Assembly (NCBI GenBank): GCA_017960705.1
Contig: JAGCYR010000173.1
Location: forward strand, 1-31,592
Length of the DNA stretch: 31,592 nt
Source of the DNA: Clostridia bacterium
Lineage (GTDB): Bacteria; Bacillota; Clostridia; Oscillospirales; CAG-272
Reading direction: 5' to 3'
Shown: positions 25,201 through 31,592 of the stretch, in pieces
How the letters are laid out: every line of letters starts with the position of its first letter
How positions within the stretch are numbered: position 1 is the first letter of the stretch
Notes under the pieces: model-generated
What the model saw: the letters and a program-made list of their open reading frames with translations, nothing else
Databases searched by the model: none
What the model was told of the DNA's origin: nothing
Made by a program: the position numbers and the translations under genes

Positions 25201-25722
25201 GAGCCCGAGGACGTTCCGGCTGGAGGGGAAAAAGAGACCGTTTCGGTCCTCGGCGTGGTTTCGACCCTGACCGAAAAGGACACCAAAAACGGCGACCGGA
25301 TGGCGTTCCTCACGCTCGCCGACCGGACGGGCGAGATCGAAGTGATCGTTTTCCCGAAGCTGTTCCGCCGCGTCTCTTCGTATCTGCGTCCCGAATCGGG
25401 GATCGCGGTCACGGGAGAGGTCGACCTGAAGGAGGGCGCGAACGCCAAGATCCTCGCGCAGTCGATCCGACCGCTGAGAAAGAACGGCGAGGAGGACAAG
25501 CAGGGAAGAACGCTTTATCTGCGCGTCCCGTCGCTTGATTCCCCCGAGGCGAAGCGGGCGGTCTCGGAGATCGAAAACGAGCCCGGCGAGATCCGCGTCG
25601 TTTTCTACGATCTCACGAAAAAGACCTACGCGAACTACACGGCGCACGGCGCGTCGGGCAGTCCGGGGCAGCTCGCGCGGCTGACCGGGGCGCTCGGAGA
25701 GGGTTCCGTGGTTTTGCGGTAA
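22270..25722 (+). CDS. dnaE: DNA polymerase III subunit alpha DnaE
   Basis: An 1150-residue replicative-type C-family polymerase. It begins with the PHP domain (HLHLHSEYSLLDG, residues 6-18). The palm has GPGRGSGAGSLVAYC and the catalytic aspartates in PDFDVDFSDEKRD (Asp405, Asp407, Asp409), followed by VTFGTLAPRASVRDVGRALG. Then come the fingers (ALYRPGPIDSIETF, YGCIVYQEQVMQI, FNRNHAAAYAML), a helix-hairpin-helix with tandem LNRRQVEALIKCGALD, and an OB-fold near 1000-1090 (GVVSTLTEKDTKNGDRMAFLTL). The start is the GTG at 22270, which overlaps the whiA stop; the longer upstream frame is inside whiA. In Firmicutes DnaE extends primers alongside PolC. Length is within the DnaE1 range. Confidence 0.97.
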   Translation: MSRFVHLHLHSEYSLLDGACRVRDIPQAAKEAGHTAVALTDHGVLYGAVAFYRACKDAGIKPIIGCEVYVAERSRFSKEGRSDASGNHLILLVENEKGYKNLIYLVSKSFTEGFYSKPRIDLELLRAHHEGLIALSACMAGAVPRAILAGDMEGAVRIARELNAIFGAGNFYLELQDHRLQDDQMVCRGLRTVSERTGIPMVATNDVHYLRRADAEMQQLLLCIQTGRTVAEGRPIGFETDEFYYKTTEEMERLFPELPDALENTAAIADRCSFDFTFGKYTLPSFPETDGIPHARALRDLAFRGLDERAARGEIDFALHPRDEDISRIEYELSVIDKMGFNEYYLIVRDFVTWAKTHGVPVGPGRGSGAGSLVAYCVGITEVDSLRFNLLFERFLNPERISMPDFDVDFSDEKRDRVIAYVKEKYGEDHVSQIVTFGTLAPRASVRDVGRALGMPYSDVDRVAGRIGLQDETIDGALKRPELREMYDSSEETRRLIDTAKRVEGMPRHASTHAAGIVITKEPVSAYVPLAVSGEATVTQFDMDTVALLGLVKFDFLGIRYLSVIEETETTVRKKEPGFDLAKIDLDDPAVYRMISAGQTLGVFQLEKNGMRRVLRRLKPTCFEDLIAVIALYRPGPIDSIETFVRRKHGEEPITYEIPELKEILDVTYGCIVYQEQVMQIFRLLADYSLARADLVRRAISKKKADVLEKERNAFLEGTARHGIDPEKATALFDEIAAFADYAFNRNHAAAYAMLVYRTAYLKVRYPREYMAALMSSVVGRTDKLAEYTAECARSGIRVLPPDVGCGEIGFSVTREGIRFGLLAVKGVGRQFLEMVIAERNRRQFSDFPDLIRRLSGRELNRRQVEALIKCGALDFFGETRRTLIEACESLIAAEQTKARSAVSGQMDFFSLGGEDVAPKTDYPRLPEYDRRELIAFERDAIGTSFSGNPLDDYADDEKNTPHTPLSELRRSPDEEDEPEDVPAGGEKETVSVLGVVSTLTEKDTKNGDRMAFLTLADRTGEIEVIVFPKLFRRVSSYLRPESGIAVTGEVDLKEGANAKILAQSIRPLRKNGEEDKQGRTLYLRVPSLDSPEAKRAVSEIENEPGEIRVVFYDLTKKTYANYTAHGASGSPGQLARLTGALGEGSVVLR

Positions 25723-25737
25723 GCGCGCCGTTTCTCC

Positions 25738-25766
25738 TTGACAATACCAAACGCGCGTGATATACT
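25738..25766 (+). promoter_or_regulatory. Promoter for the CvpA-like gene
   Basis: Perfect TTGACA (25738-25743), 17-nt spacer and TATACT (25761-25766), starting 16 nt after the dnaE stop. Confidence 0.88.
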
Positions 25767-25833
25767 ATACGGTGCCGGAATCCGGGGAAAACGACCGCCC
25801 GTCCGGTTTTTCACGCGAAGAAAGGAAAAAACA

Positions 25834-26529
25834 ATGGTTCTCTGTAACGTCACACCCGACGTGGTGCTGATCCTCGGTCTGTTCCTCGGGCTCGTGCTCG
25901 GGTTCAAGCTTGGCTTCGTCCGCGTCCTTTTCTCGGGATTCTTCAAACGCATCATCGCCCTGATCTGCGCGATCCTGCTCTCCAAGCCCATCGGGCGGCT
26001 GATCGGCGAACGCTTCTTCTACGGCGGGGTCGCCGACTGGATCGAAAAGACGCTGACCAAGGCGCTCGGTGAGAATACCGGCGCGGCGTCGGGGGATACT
26101 CTCTACGAAAATCTCCCGCGCGTGGTGCGCTGGATCGTCGACCTGCTCCATCTCGAAGTGTCCGCCGAGGGGACCATCCGCGAGATCTCCGAGAAGATCG
26201 CCTCTCCCGTCGCCAACGTCATCGGGGTCGTGATCGCGGTCATCCTTCTCTATATCCTGTTCCGGATCGCCTTCGGGCTGTTCCGCGCCATCCTCAACAA
26301 GATCATGAACCTGCCGGTGCTGGTGATCTTCAACAAGATCCTCGGCGTGATCTTCGGCTTCACCTTCGCGGTCCTCTTCCTGTGGCTGATCCTCTCGATC
26401 TACGCCGCGATCGGGGCGCGCTACGCGGGCGATCCCGGCTTCTTTGCAGACTTCGACCTTGAGAAGACGCTCGCCGCCAAATATCTCTCCGGCACGCGTC
26501 CGCTCGATTTCGTGTTCTCCATTAAGTAA
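25834..26529 (+). CDS. CvpA-like membrane protein
   Basis: A 231-residue integral membrane protein with a CvpA (colicin V production)-like pattern. Two closely spaced N-terminal helices (about residues 7-28 and 33-50) have a Gly-rich LFLGLVLGFKLGFVR segment. A ~60-residue extracytoplasmic loop follows (GERFFYGGVADWIEK...NLPRVVRWIVDLLHLE), then two long C-terminal helices (about 128-160 and 165-195). The assignment rests on topology and the G-rich helix pair, so it is moderate. The ATG at 25834 has GAAAGGAAA upstream; a start at 25738 would fall in the promoter. It has its own promoter and is 41 nt upstream of the Clp gene, likely co-transcribed. Confidence 0.78.
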   Translation: MVLCNVTPDVVLILGLFLGLVLGFKLGFVRVLFSGFFKRIIALICAILLSKPIGRLIGERFFYGGVADWIEKTLTKALGENTGAASGDTLYENLPRVVRWIVDLLHLEVSAEGTIREISEKIASPVANVIGVVIAVILLYILFRIAFGLFRAILNKIMNLPVLVIFNKILGVIFGFTFAVLFLWLILSIYAAIGARYAGDPGFFADFDLEKTLAAKYLSGTRPLDFVFSIK

Positions 26530-26570
26530 AGAGACGGGAGAACTTATCAAGAGAAAGTACGGGTAATCCA

Positions 26571-28868
26571 ATGGAAATGCAAATGTGCGCGCGGTGCAAG
26601 AAGCGGCTTGCCGTCGTCTTCATCACCCGCATGGAAAATAATCAGACGGTCAACGAGGGGCTCTGCCTTCGTTGCGCCCGCGAGCTCGGGATCAAGCCGG
26701 TCAGCGATATGCTCGGCAAGATGGGGCTCGACGACGAGGCGATCGAAAAGATGAACTCCGAGATGAACGACGTGGTCGAATCTCTTGCCGACGTATCGAA
26801 CGACGACGGCGAGGACGGCGGCGCGCCGGCGGTCGATATTCCGAAGATCTTTCAGAATCTCGGCTTCCCGATGCCGCAGCGGAAGAGACCCGAGGAGGGC
26901 AAGCCAAACGAGAAACAGAAGCGCGAGCCCAAACGGAAGTTCCTCTCGACTTACTGCCAGAACCTGACCGAACGGGCAAAACAGGGGAAGATCGACCGCA
27001 TCGTCGGGCGCGACAGGGAGCTTTCGCGGGTGATCCAGATCCTTTGCCGCAGACAGAAGAACAATCCGTGTCTCATAGGCGAGCCCGGCGTCGGCAAGAC
27101 CGCCATCGACGAGGCGCTTGCGGTGAAGATCGCGGACGGGGAGGTCCCGGCGCGCTTGAAAGGATCCGAGGTGTGGCTGGTCGACCTGACGGCGCTCGTC
27201 GCGGGTACGCAGTTCAGAGGACAGTTCGAGTCGCGCATCCTCGGTCTGATCAACGAAGTGAAAGAGGCGGGGAACGTCATCCTCGTCATCAACGAAGTGC
27301 ATAATATCGCGGGAGCGGGTGAAGCGGAGGGCAGTATGAACGCCGCCAACATCCTGAAGCCCGCCTTGTCGCGCGGAGAGATCCAGGTGATCGGCGCGAC
27401 CACGATGAAGGAATACCGCAAGTATATCGAGAAGGATTCCGCCCTCGAACGCCGCTTCCAGCCCGTGATCGTCGGGGAACCGTCGGTCGACGACACCGTG
27501 AAGATGCTCGGCGCGATCCGCTCGTATTACGAAAACTACCATCACATCACCATTCCCGACGCGGTGCTCGACGCCGCGGCGAGATTGTCGGAGCGCTATA
27601 TCACCGACCGTTTCCTCCCCGATAAGGCGATCGACCTGATCGACGAAGCGGCGGCGCACGTCGCGCTCTCCTCCACGGCGCTGACCGAGCGTGCGGAGGC
27701 CGAAAAAGCCCTCGCCGAGGTGCAGGAGAAGAAGGCGGCGCTCGAAGCCGAGACCCCCTCCGAGACCGAGGAAGGGAAGAACGAGGAGCTCTACAAGGAG
27801 ATCGCGGATCTCCGCGTGAAGGAGCTCCAGCTGAACCAGAAAAAGACCGAACTCGACGCCGCCTGCGCCGCGCTCACCGTTACGGTGAACGACCTTGCCG
27901 ACGTGATCGAAATCTGGACGGGCATCCCCGCCACCGAGATCCGCGAGACCGAGTTCGAGCAGCTCGACAAGCTCGAGGAACGCATCAAACTCCGCATCGT
28001 CGGGCAGGACGAGGCGGTCTCGACCGTCGTCCGCGCCATCCGCAGAAAGCGGGCGGGCGTTTCGGTGCGCCGTTCCCCCGTCTCGATGATCTTCGCGGGT
28101 CCCACCGGCGTCGGTAAGACCGAGCTGGTCAAGGTGCTCGCCGCCGATCTCTTCAAACAGCCCGATACCCTGATACGGCTGGATATGTCGGAATATATGG
28201 AGAAACATTCGGTCTCCCGGATCATCGGCGCGCCTCCCGGCTACGTCGGATTCGACGAGGCGGGTCAGCTGACCGAGAAGATCCGGCGCCGTCCCTATTC
28301 TGTCGTCCTCTTCGACGAGATCGAGAAGGCGCATCCCGACGTTTTGAACGTTCTTCTCCAGATCCTTGACGACGGACGGGTGACCGACGCGACGGGACGC
28401 ACCGTCAACTTCGAGAACACAGTTATCATTATGACCACCAACGCCGGTTCCGACAAGAGTTCTTCTGTCGTCGGGTTTTCCGAGACCGCAGAGCAGCAGG
28501 GGAAGATCAAGACCGAAAACGCCCTGTCCACCTTCCTCCGCCCCGAGTTCCTGAATCGCGTCGACGCGATCGTGACCTTCCGTTCGCTCGACAAGAACGA
28601 CTTCAACCGGATCGCCTCCATTATGCTGAACGATCTGAAAGAAGTGCTGGACAAGAAGGGCATCCGCCTGACCTGGGACGATTCGATCCCCGCCGTGATC
28701 GCGGAGCGGTCCTTCTCACTCAAGTTCGGCGCGCGCAATATGCGGCGGTTCATCGAGACCGAGGTCGAGGATCCGATCGCGAACGCGGTGATCGCGAATT
28801 ACGCGAGCGGGGTCGCCGGCGTCCATCTCTCGGATAAAGACGGTAAAATCGAGGTCAGTTCGCTCTGA
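26571..28868 (+). CDS. ClpE/ClpC-type ATP-dependent Clp protease ATP-binding subunit
   Basis: A 765-residue Hsp100 unfoldase with two AAA+ modules that delivers substrates to ClpP. The N terminus is a ClpE-type zinc-binding domain (Cys6, Cys9, Cys32, Cys35), not the Clp-N repeat of ClpC. NBD1 has Walker A GEPGVGKT at 170-177, but its Walker B reads VILVINEVHNI, so Asp is replaced by Asn241 with Glu242 kept. A short middle domain with charged helices follows (~375-440). NBD2 has Walker A GPTGVGKT at 510-517, intact Walker B VVLFDEIEKAH, and a ClpP-contact loop VGF at 634-636, arguing for a true protease partner. The start is uncertain (ATG at 26571, 26577 or 26583); no strong ribosome binding site precedes the first. 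Asn241 may reduce NBD1 hydrolysis. Confidence 0.93.
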   Translation: MEMQMCARCKKRLAVVFITRMENNQTVNEGLCLRCARELGIKPVSDMLGKMGLDDEAIEKMNSEMNDVVESLADVSNDDGEDGGAPAVDIPKIFQNLGFPMPQRKRPEEGKPNEKQKREPKRKFLSTYCQNLTERAKQGKIDRIVGRDRELSRVIQILCRRQKNNPCLIGEPGVGKTAIDEALAVKIADGEVPARLKGSEVWLVDLTALVAGTQFRGQFESRILGLINEVKEAGNVILVINEVHNIAGAGEAEGSMNAANILKPALSRGEIQVIGATTMKEYRKYIEKDSALERRFQPVIVGEPSVDDTVKMLGAIRSYYENYHHITIPDAVLDAAARLSERYITDRFLPDKAIDLIDEAAAHVALSSTALTERAEAEKALAEVQEKKAALEAETPSETEEGKNEELYKEIADLRVKELQLNQKKTELDAACAALTVTVNDLADVIEIWTGIPATEIRETEFEQLDKLEERIKLRIVGQDEAVSTVVRAIRRKRAGVSVRRSPVSMIFAGPTGVGKTELVKVLAADLFKQPDTLIRLDMSEYMEKHSVSRIIGAPPGYVGFDEAGQLTEKIRRRPYSVVLFDEIEKAHPDVLNVLLQILDDGRVTDATGRTVNFENTVIIMTTNAGSDKSSSVVGFSETAEQQGKIKTENALSTFLRPEFLNRVDAIVTFRSLDKNDFNRIASIMLNDLKEVLDKKGIRLTWDDSIPAVIAERSFSLKFGARNMRRFIETEVEDPIANAVIANYASGVAGVHLSDKDGKIEVSSL

Positions 28869-28897
28869 CCGGATAATAAAAGCAGGAGTTTACACCA

Positions 28898-29743
28898 ATG
28901 GCTGAAGAATGCACCCACGATTGTTCGACCTGCTCCGCGGACTGCGGCTCGCGGCAGACGGCGATCGAAAAAGAAAAACAGAACGAAGGCTCAAACGTCC
29001 GCCGCGTGATCGGGATCGTTTCCGGTAAAGGCGGGGTGGGGAAGTCGCTCGTCACGAGCGCCCTCGCCACCATCCTGCGCCGCCGCGACCTCGTGACGGC
29101 GATCCTCGACGCCGACGTGACGGGACCCTCGATCCCCAAGGCGTTCGGGCTGAAACCCGGCACCGTCAAGGGGTGCGAGGGCGGTATGCTTCCTCCGCGC
29201 AGCAAAACGGGCGTTGAGATCATGTCGCTCAACCTGCTCGTCGGCGACGAGACCGAGCCGGTCGTCTGGCGGGGTCCCGTCATCGCGGGGGCGGTCAAGC
29301 AGTTCTGGACCGACGTGGTCTGGGGCGACGTGGACTATATGTTCGTCGATATGCCCCCGGGAACCGGCGACGTTCCGCTGACGGTGTTCCAGAGTCTGCC
29401 CCTCGACGGGATCATCGTGGTCTCCAGCCCCCAGGAACTGGTCTCGATGATCGTCGAAAAGGCGATCCGGATGGCGGAACTGATGAAGATCCCGGTGCTG
29501 GGTCTGGTCGAGAACTACAGTTACGTCAAGTGTCCCGACTGCGGTCGCGAGATCCGCGTTTTCGGAGAGAGTAAGATCGAGGAAACGGCGAAGCGCCTCG
29601 GCGTGCCGCTGCTCGCCCGGATCCCGCTCGATCCCGAACTTGCGAAGCTCGCCGACGCCGGGCAGATCGAACTGCTCGCAAGCCCCGAATTCGAGGCGGC
29701 GGCGGATATGATCGAACGCGCCCTTCCACCGAAAAACGCATAA
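28898..29743 (+). CDS. Mrp/NBP35-type Fe-S cluster carrier ATPase
   Basis: A 281-residue deviant-Walker P-loop ATPase that assembles and transfers [4Fe-4S] clusters. The N-terminal extension has Cys5, Cys9, Cys12 and Cys16 in CTHDCSTCSADC, the ferredoxin-like motif of NBP35 rather than the DUF59 domain of many bacterial Mrp proteins. The deviant Walker A is GKGGVGKS at residues 43-50, followed by ILDADVTGPSIPK and VDMPPGTGDV. The C-terminal bridging cysteines are Cys212 and Cys215 in VKCPDCG. The ATG at 28898 follows GCAGGAG. It lies 29 nt after the Clp gene and just upstream of hydrogenase/NADH-dehydrogenase-type subunits that need Fe-S clusters, so a role in maturing them is plausible but inferred. 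Confidence 0.93.
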   Translation: MAEECTHDCSTCSADCGSRQTAIEKEKQNEGSNVRRVIGIVSGKGGVGKSLVTSALATILRRRDLVTAILDADVTGPSIPKAFGLKPGTVKGCEGGMLPPRSKTGVEIMSLNLLVGDETEPVVWRGPVIAGAVKQFWTDVVWGDVDYMFVDMPPGTGDVPLTVFQSLPLDGIIVVSSPQELVSMIVEKAIRMAELMKIPVLGLVENYSYVKCPDCGREIRVFGESKIEETAKRLGVPLLARIPLDPELAKLADAGQIELLASPEFEAAADMIERALPPKNA

Positions 29744-29778
29744 AAAACGGCGTTTTTCCGAACAATAGAATCACTACG

Positions 29779-29827
29779 GTTTCCGGCTGTTTCACGCAGC
29801 CGGAAACTTTGATAATTTTTTCTCAAT
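29779..29827 (+). terminator. Rho-independent terminator after the Mrp gene
   Basis: GTTTCCGGCTG at 29779-29789 pairs perfectly with CAGCCGGAAAC at 29797-29807 around a 7-nt loop, followed by a T-rich tail ending in T6. Confidence 0.85.
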
Positions 29828-29842
29828 TTCAAGAAAATCCTA

Positions 29843-29871
29843 TTGACAAAAACCGACCGTTATATTATAAT
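29843..29871 (+). promoter_or_regulatory. Consensus promoter of the nuoE-nuoF operon
   Basis: Perfect TTGACA (29843-29848), 17-nt spacer and perfect TATAAT (29866-29871). A stem-loop CGGAAC-TGCG-GTTCCG at 29885-29900 would lie within ~10 nt of the mRNA 5' end. Confidence 0.93.
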
Positions 29872-29932
29872 ATTTGATTGAATGCGGAACTGCGGTTCCG
29901 ACCATTTCAGAAAACAAACAGGAGGGGCAAAA

Positions 29933-30418
29933 ATGGCTCGTTTAAGCGAAGCGGCGGTCAAACAGATCAAAGAGATCTGCGACAGATACAAAGATGAAAA
30001 TACGCCGCTTATGATGATCCTCAGCGACGTTCAGAACGAATACGGTTACATTCCGCTGGAGGTACAGGAGGTCGTGTCCGAAAAGACCGGGATCCCCGTC
30101 GCGGAGATCTACGGAGTCGTGACTTTCTACGCCTTCTTCTCCCTGAAACCGAAGGGAAAATACGTGATCGGGTGCTGCCTCGGGACGGCTTGCTACGTCA
30201 AGGGCGCGCAGCTGATCCTTGATAAATTCTCGGATATCCTCGGCATCAAGCCGGGCGAGACGACCGAGGACGGGATGTTCACGCTCGACGCGCTTCGCTG
30301 CATCGGCGCGTGCAGTCTTGCGCCCGCCGTTTCGATCAACGGCAGAGTGTTCCCGAAGATGACCACGGATAGCGTCGAGAAAATCGTGGAAGATTACAGA
30401 GCGGGGGTGTACGCCTGA
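29933..30418 (+). CDS. nuoE: NuoE-like 24-kDa subunit ([2Fe-2S]) of NADH dehydrogenase / NAD-linked hydrogenase
   Basis: A 161-residue thioredoxin-fold ferredoxin. The predicted [2Fe-2S] ligands are Cys82 and Cys87 in CLGTAC and Cys123 and Cys127 in CIGAC, with the family lead-in LMMILSDVQNEYGYIP and EIYGVVTFYAFFS. It would pass electrons between the flavin subunit and the rest of the complex. In Clostridia such NuoE proteins most often belong to NAD(P)-linked or electron-bifurcating [FeFe] hydrogenases (HydC/HndA), and no complex I genes are visible, so a hydrogenase is the likelier complex. ATG at 29933 has AGGAGGGG upstream; an earlier ATG at 29882 lies in the leader hairpin. The stop overlaps the nuoF start by one base (TGATG). 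Confidence 0.94.
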   Translation: MARLSEAAVKQIKEICDRYKDENTPLMMILSDVQNEYGYIPLEVQEVVSEKTGIPVAEIYGVVTFYAFFSLKPKGKYVIGCCLGTACYVKGAQLILDKFSDILGIKPGETTEDGMFTLDALRCIGACSLAPAVSINGRVFPKMTTDSVEKIVEDYRAGVYA

Positions 30419-31592
30419 TGATTAAGGATCTGAAACAACTCGAAGAATACTCCAACAAATGTACCGCCTGCATGGACGCGAAACTCAAGGGCGAGGACGG
30501 CAAACGGCACGTTGTCGTCTGCGGCGATACCGGCTGCCTTGCGTCCCACTCCGGCGAGATCATCGAAAAGTTCGAGAAGATGATCGAAGAGAAGAAGCTC
30601 GGAGACAAGGTGACGGTCAACCGCGTCGCCTGCTTCGGCTACTGCTCGCAGGGTCCGTTCGTCAAGATCTATCCCGAGGAGACCACCTACCGCGCCGTCA
30701 AGGTCGAGGACGTCGAGGAAATCGTGGAATCCGATCTGATCGGCGGCAAGATCGTCGACCGTCTGCTCTACGTGGACGAGAAAACGGGGAAGAAGGTCGT
30801 CAAGCAGGACGACATCCCCTACTATAAGAAGCAGGTCCACATCGCCCTTCACGGATGCGGCAGTCTGAACCCCGAGAAGATCGAGGAAGCGTTCGGGGAA
30901 GGCGCGTTCAAGGGACTTGCGAGGGCTCTCACGATGGACCGTCAGGCGGTCATCGACGAGATCCTGAAATCCGGGCTCCGCGGCCGCGGCGGCGGCGGGT
31001 TCCCGACCGGGCGCAAATGGCAGTTCGCCTACGCGCAGCCCGAGGGGACCAAGTACGTCGTCTGCAACGGCGACGAGGGCGACCCCGGCGCGTTCATGGA
31101 CCGTGCGATCCTTGAGGCGAACGCCCTGACCGTCATCGAAGGTATGATGATCGCCGGCTACGCCATCGGCGCGCAGAACGGCTACTTCTACATCCGTGCG
31201 GAGTACCGATCGCCGTCGCCCGTCTGAAACTCGCGATCAAGCAGGCGGAGGAACTCGGACTGATCGGGGACAACATCCTCGGCACCGGCTTCAACTTCCG
31301 CGTGCATATCCGTCTCGGCGCCGGCGCGTTCGTCTGCGGCGAGGAAACGGCGCTTCTGAACGCCATCGAGGGCAAGCGCGGCATGCCCAGGCCCCGTCCC
31401 CCGTTCCCGGCGGTGAAGGGCCTGTGGGGCCAGTCCACCATCATCAACAACGTGGAGACCCTGGCCTGTGTGCCCTACATTCTGCGTGAGGGCGCCGAGA
31501 AGTTTGCCAGCGTCGGCACGGAGAAGTCCAAGGGCACCAAGGTGTTCGCCCTGGGCGGCAAGGTGAATAACGTCGGTCTGGTGGAGCTGCCC
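30418..31592 (+). CDS. nuoF: NuoF-like flavin subunit, frameshifted and cut by the window end
   Basis: Partial NADH-binding subunit of an NAD-linked hydrogenase or NADH dehydrogenase. The N-terminal ~100 residues form a thioredoxin-like [2Fe-2S] domain (VVVCGDTGCLASHS, then VACFGYCSQGPFVKIYPE), typical of HydB/HndC rather than complex I NuoF. The NADH/FMN core has GLRGRGGGGFPTGRKW and VCNGDEGDPGAFMDR. The frame is lost near 31207: GAG-TAC-CGATCG should read GAG-TAC-CCG-ATC, a single missing C. The original frame stops at 31227. The +2 frame continues from 31209 to 31592 with IAVARLKLAIKQAEELGL, CGEETALLNAIEG and IINNVETLACVPYIL, exactly the expected continuation. The 4Fe-4S C terminus is beyond the window. 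Artefact is likelier than decay. Confidence 0.88.

Noticed and set aside
22183..25647. Very long open frame antisense to dnaE (also antisense to the EF-G gene at 7327-9459)
   Set aside because: Long antisense frames are expected where codons end in G or C. The translations are Arg/Asp/Gly/Val-rich without any domain pattern, whereas the sense frames match known families end to end.
29744..29768. Second terminator directly after the Mrp gene (AAAAACG-G-CGTTTTT)
   Set aside because: The one-base loop and AT-only stem are weak, and a far stronger hairpin with a T-rich tail lies just downstream at 29779.

Overview
The window reads as a chromosomal segment of a high-GC, Gram-positive, probably spore-forming member of the Clostridia (an Oscillospirales-like uncultured lineage is my best guess). 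Reasons: a YunB-type sporulation protein, a CwlD-type amidase, WhiA, ArgR, a ClpE/ClpC-type unfoldase, an [FeFe]-hydrogenase/NADH-dehydrogenase-type NuoE-NuoF pair, the Firmicutes cluster nusB-xseA-xseB-ispA-tlyA-nadK-argR-recN, and near-consensus sigma-A promoters with 17-nt spacers. Codons are strongly GC-rich, whereas promoters and terminators are AT-rich islands.

Layout. 1-116: an array alternating a conserved 9-mer (CATATCGCG) with palindromes of unrelated sequence; this is the most unusual structure in the window. 122-3256 (minus strand): a tyrosine recombinase, YunB, a fumarase-type beta subunit and a translationally coupled XRE/helical-repeat regulator. 3405-7173 (plus): a membrane protein, a CwlD-like amidase interrupted by an in-frame TGA, radA, and a TIGR01212-type radical SAM protein. 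7372-10521: an EF-G paralogue and an E2-acyltransferase-like protein without the usual catalytic His, separated by a large imperfect hairpin. 10636-12413: a polytopic O-antigen-ligase-like protein broken by TAG, then a convergent DUF3021-like membrane protein sharing a bidirectional terminator.

12644-20332: nusB, a TsaD-like paralogue, xseA, xseB, ispA, tlyA, nadK, argR and recN, mostly with 4-nt start/stop overlaps, driven from one consensus promoter. This unit joins transcription, exonuclease VII, isoprenoid, rRNA methylation, NADP supply, arginine control and DNA repair. A 59-nt near-palindrome at 20341-20399 then buries the murB ribosome binding site, followed by murB-whiA-dnaE. 25834-29743: a CvpA-like protein, a Clp ATPase with an altered Walker B in its first AAA+ domain, and an Mrp/NBP35 Fe-S carrier. 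29933-31592: nuoE and nuoF; nuoF carries a 1-nt frameshift near 31207 and runs off the window.

Three otherwise well-conserved frames are broken (TGA at 4666, TAG at 11470, frameshift near 31207), and codon choice changes in the last ~210 nt. Sequencing or assembly error at these points must be weighed against real gene decay. No rRNA, tRNA, CRISPR array or insertion sequence was seen. No gene-free stretch exceeds about 300 nt.
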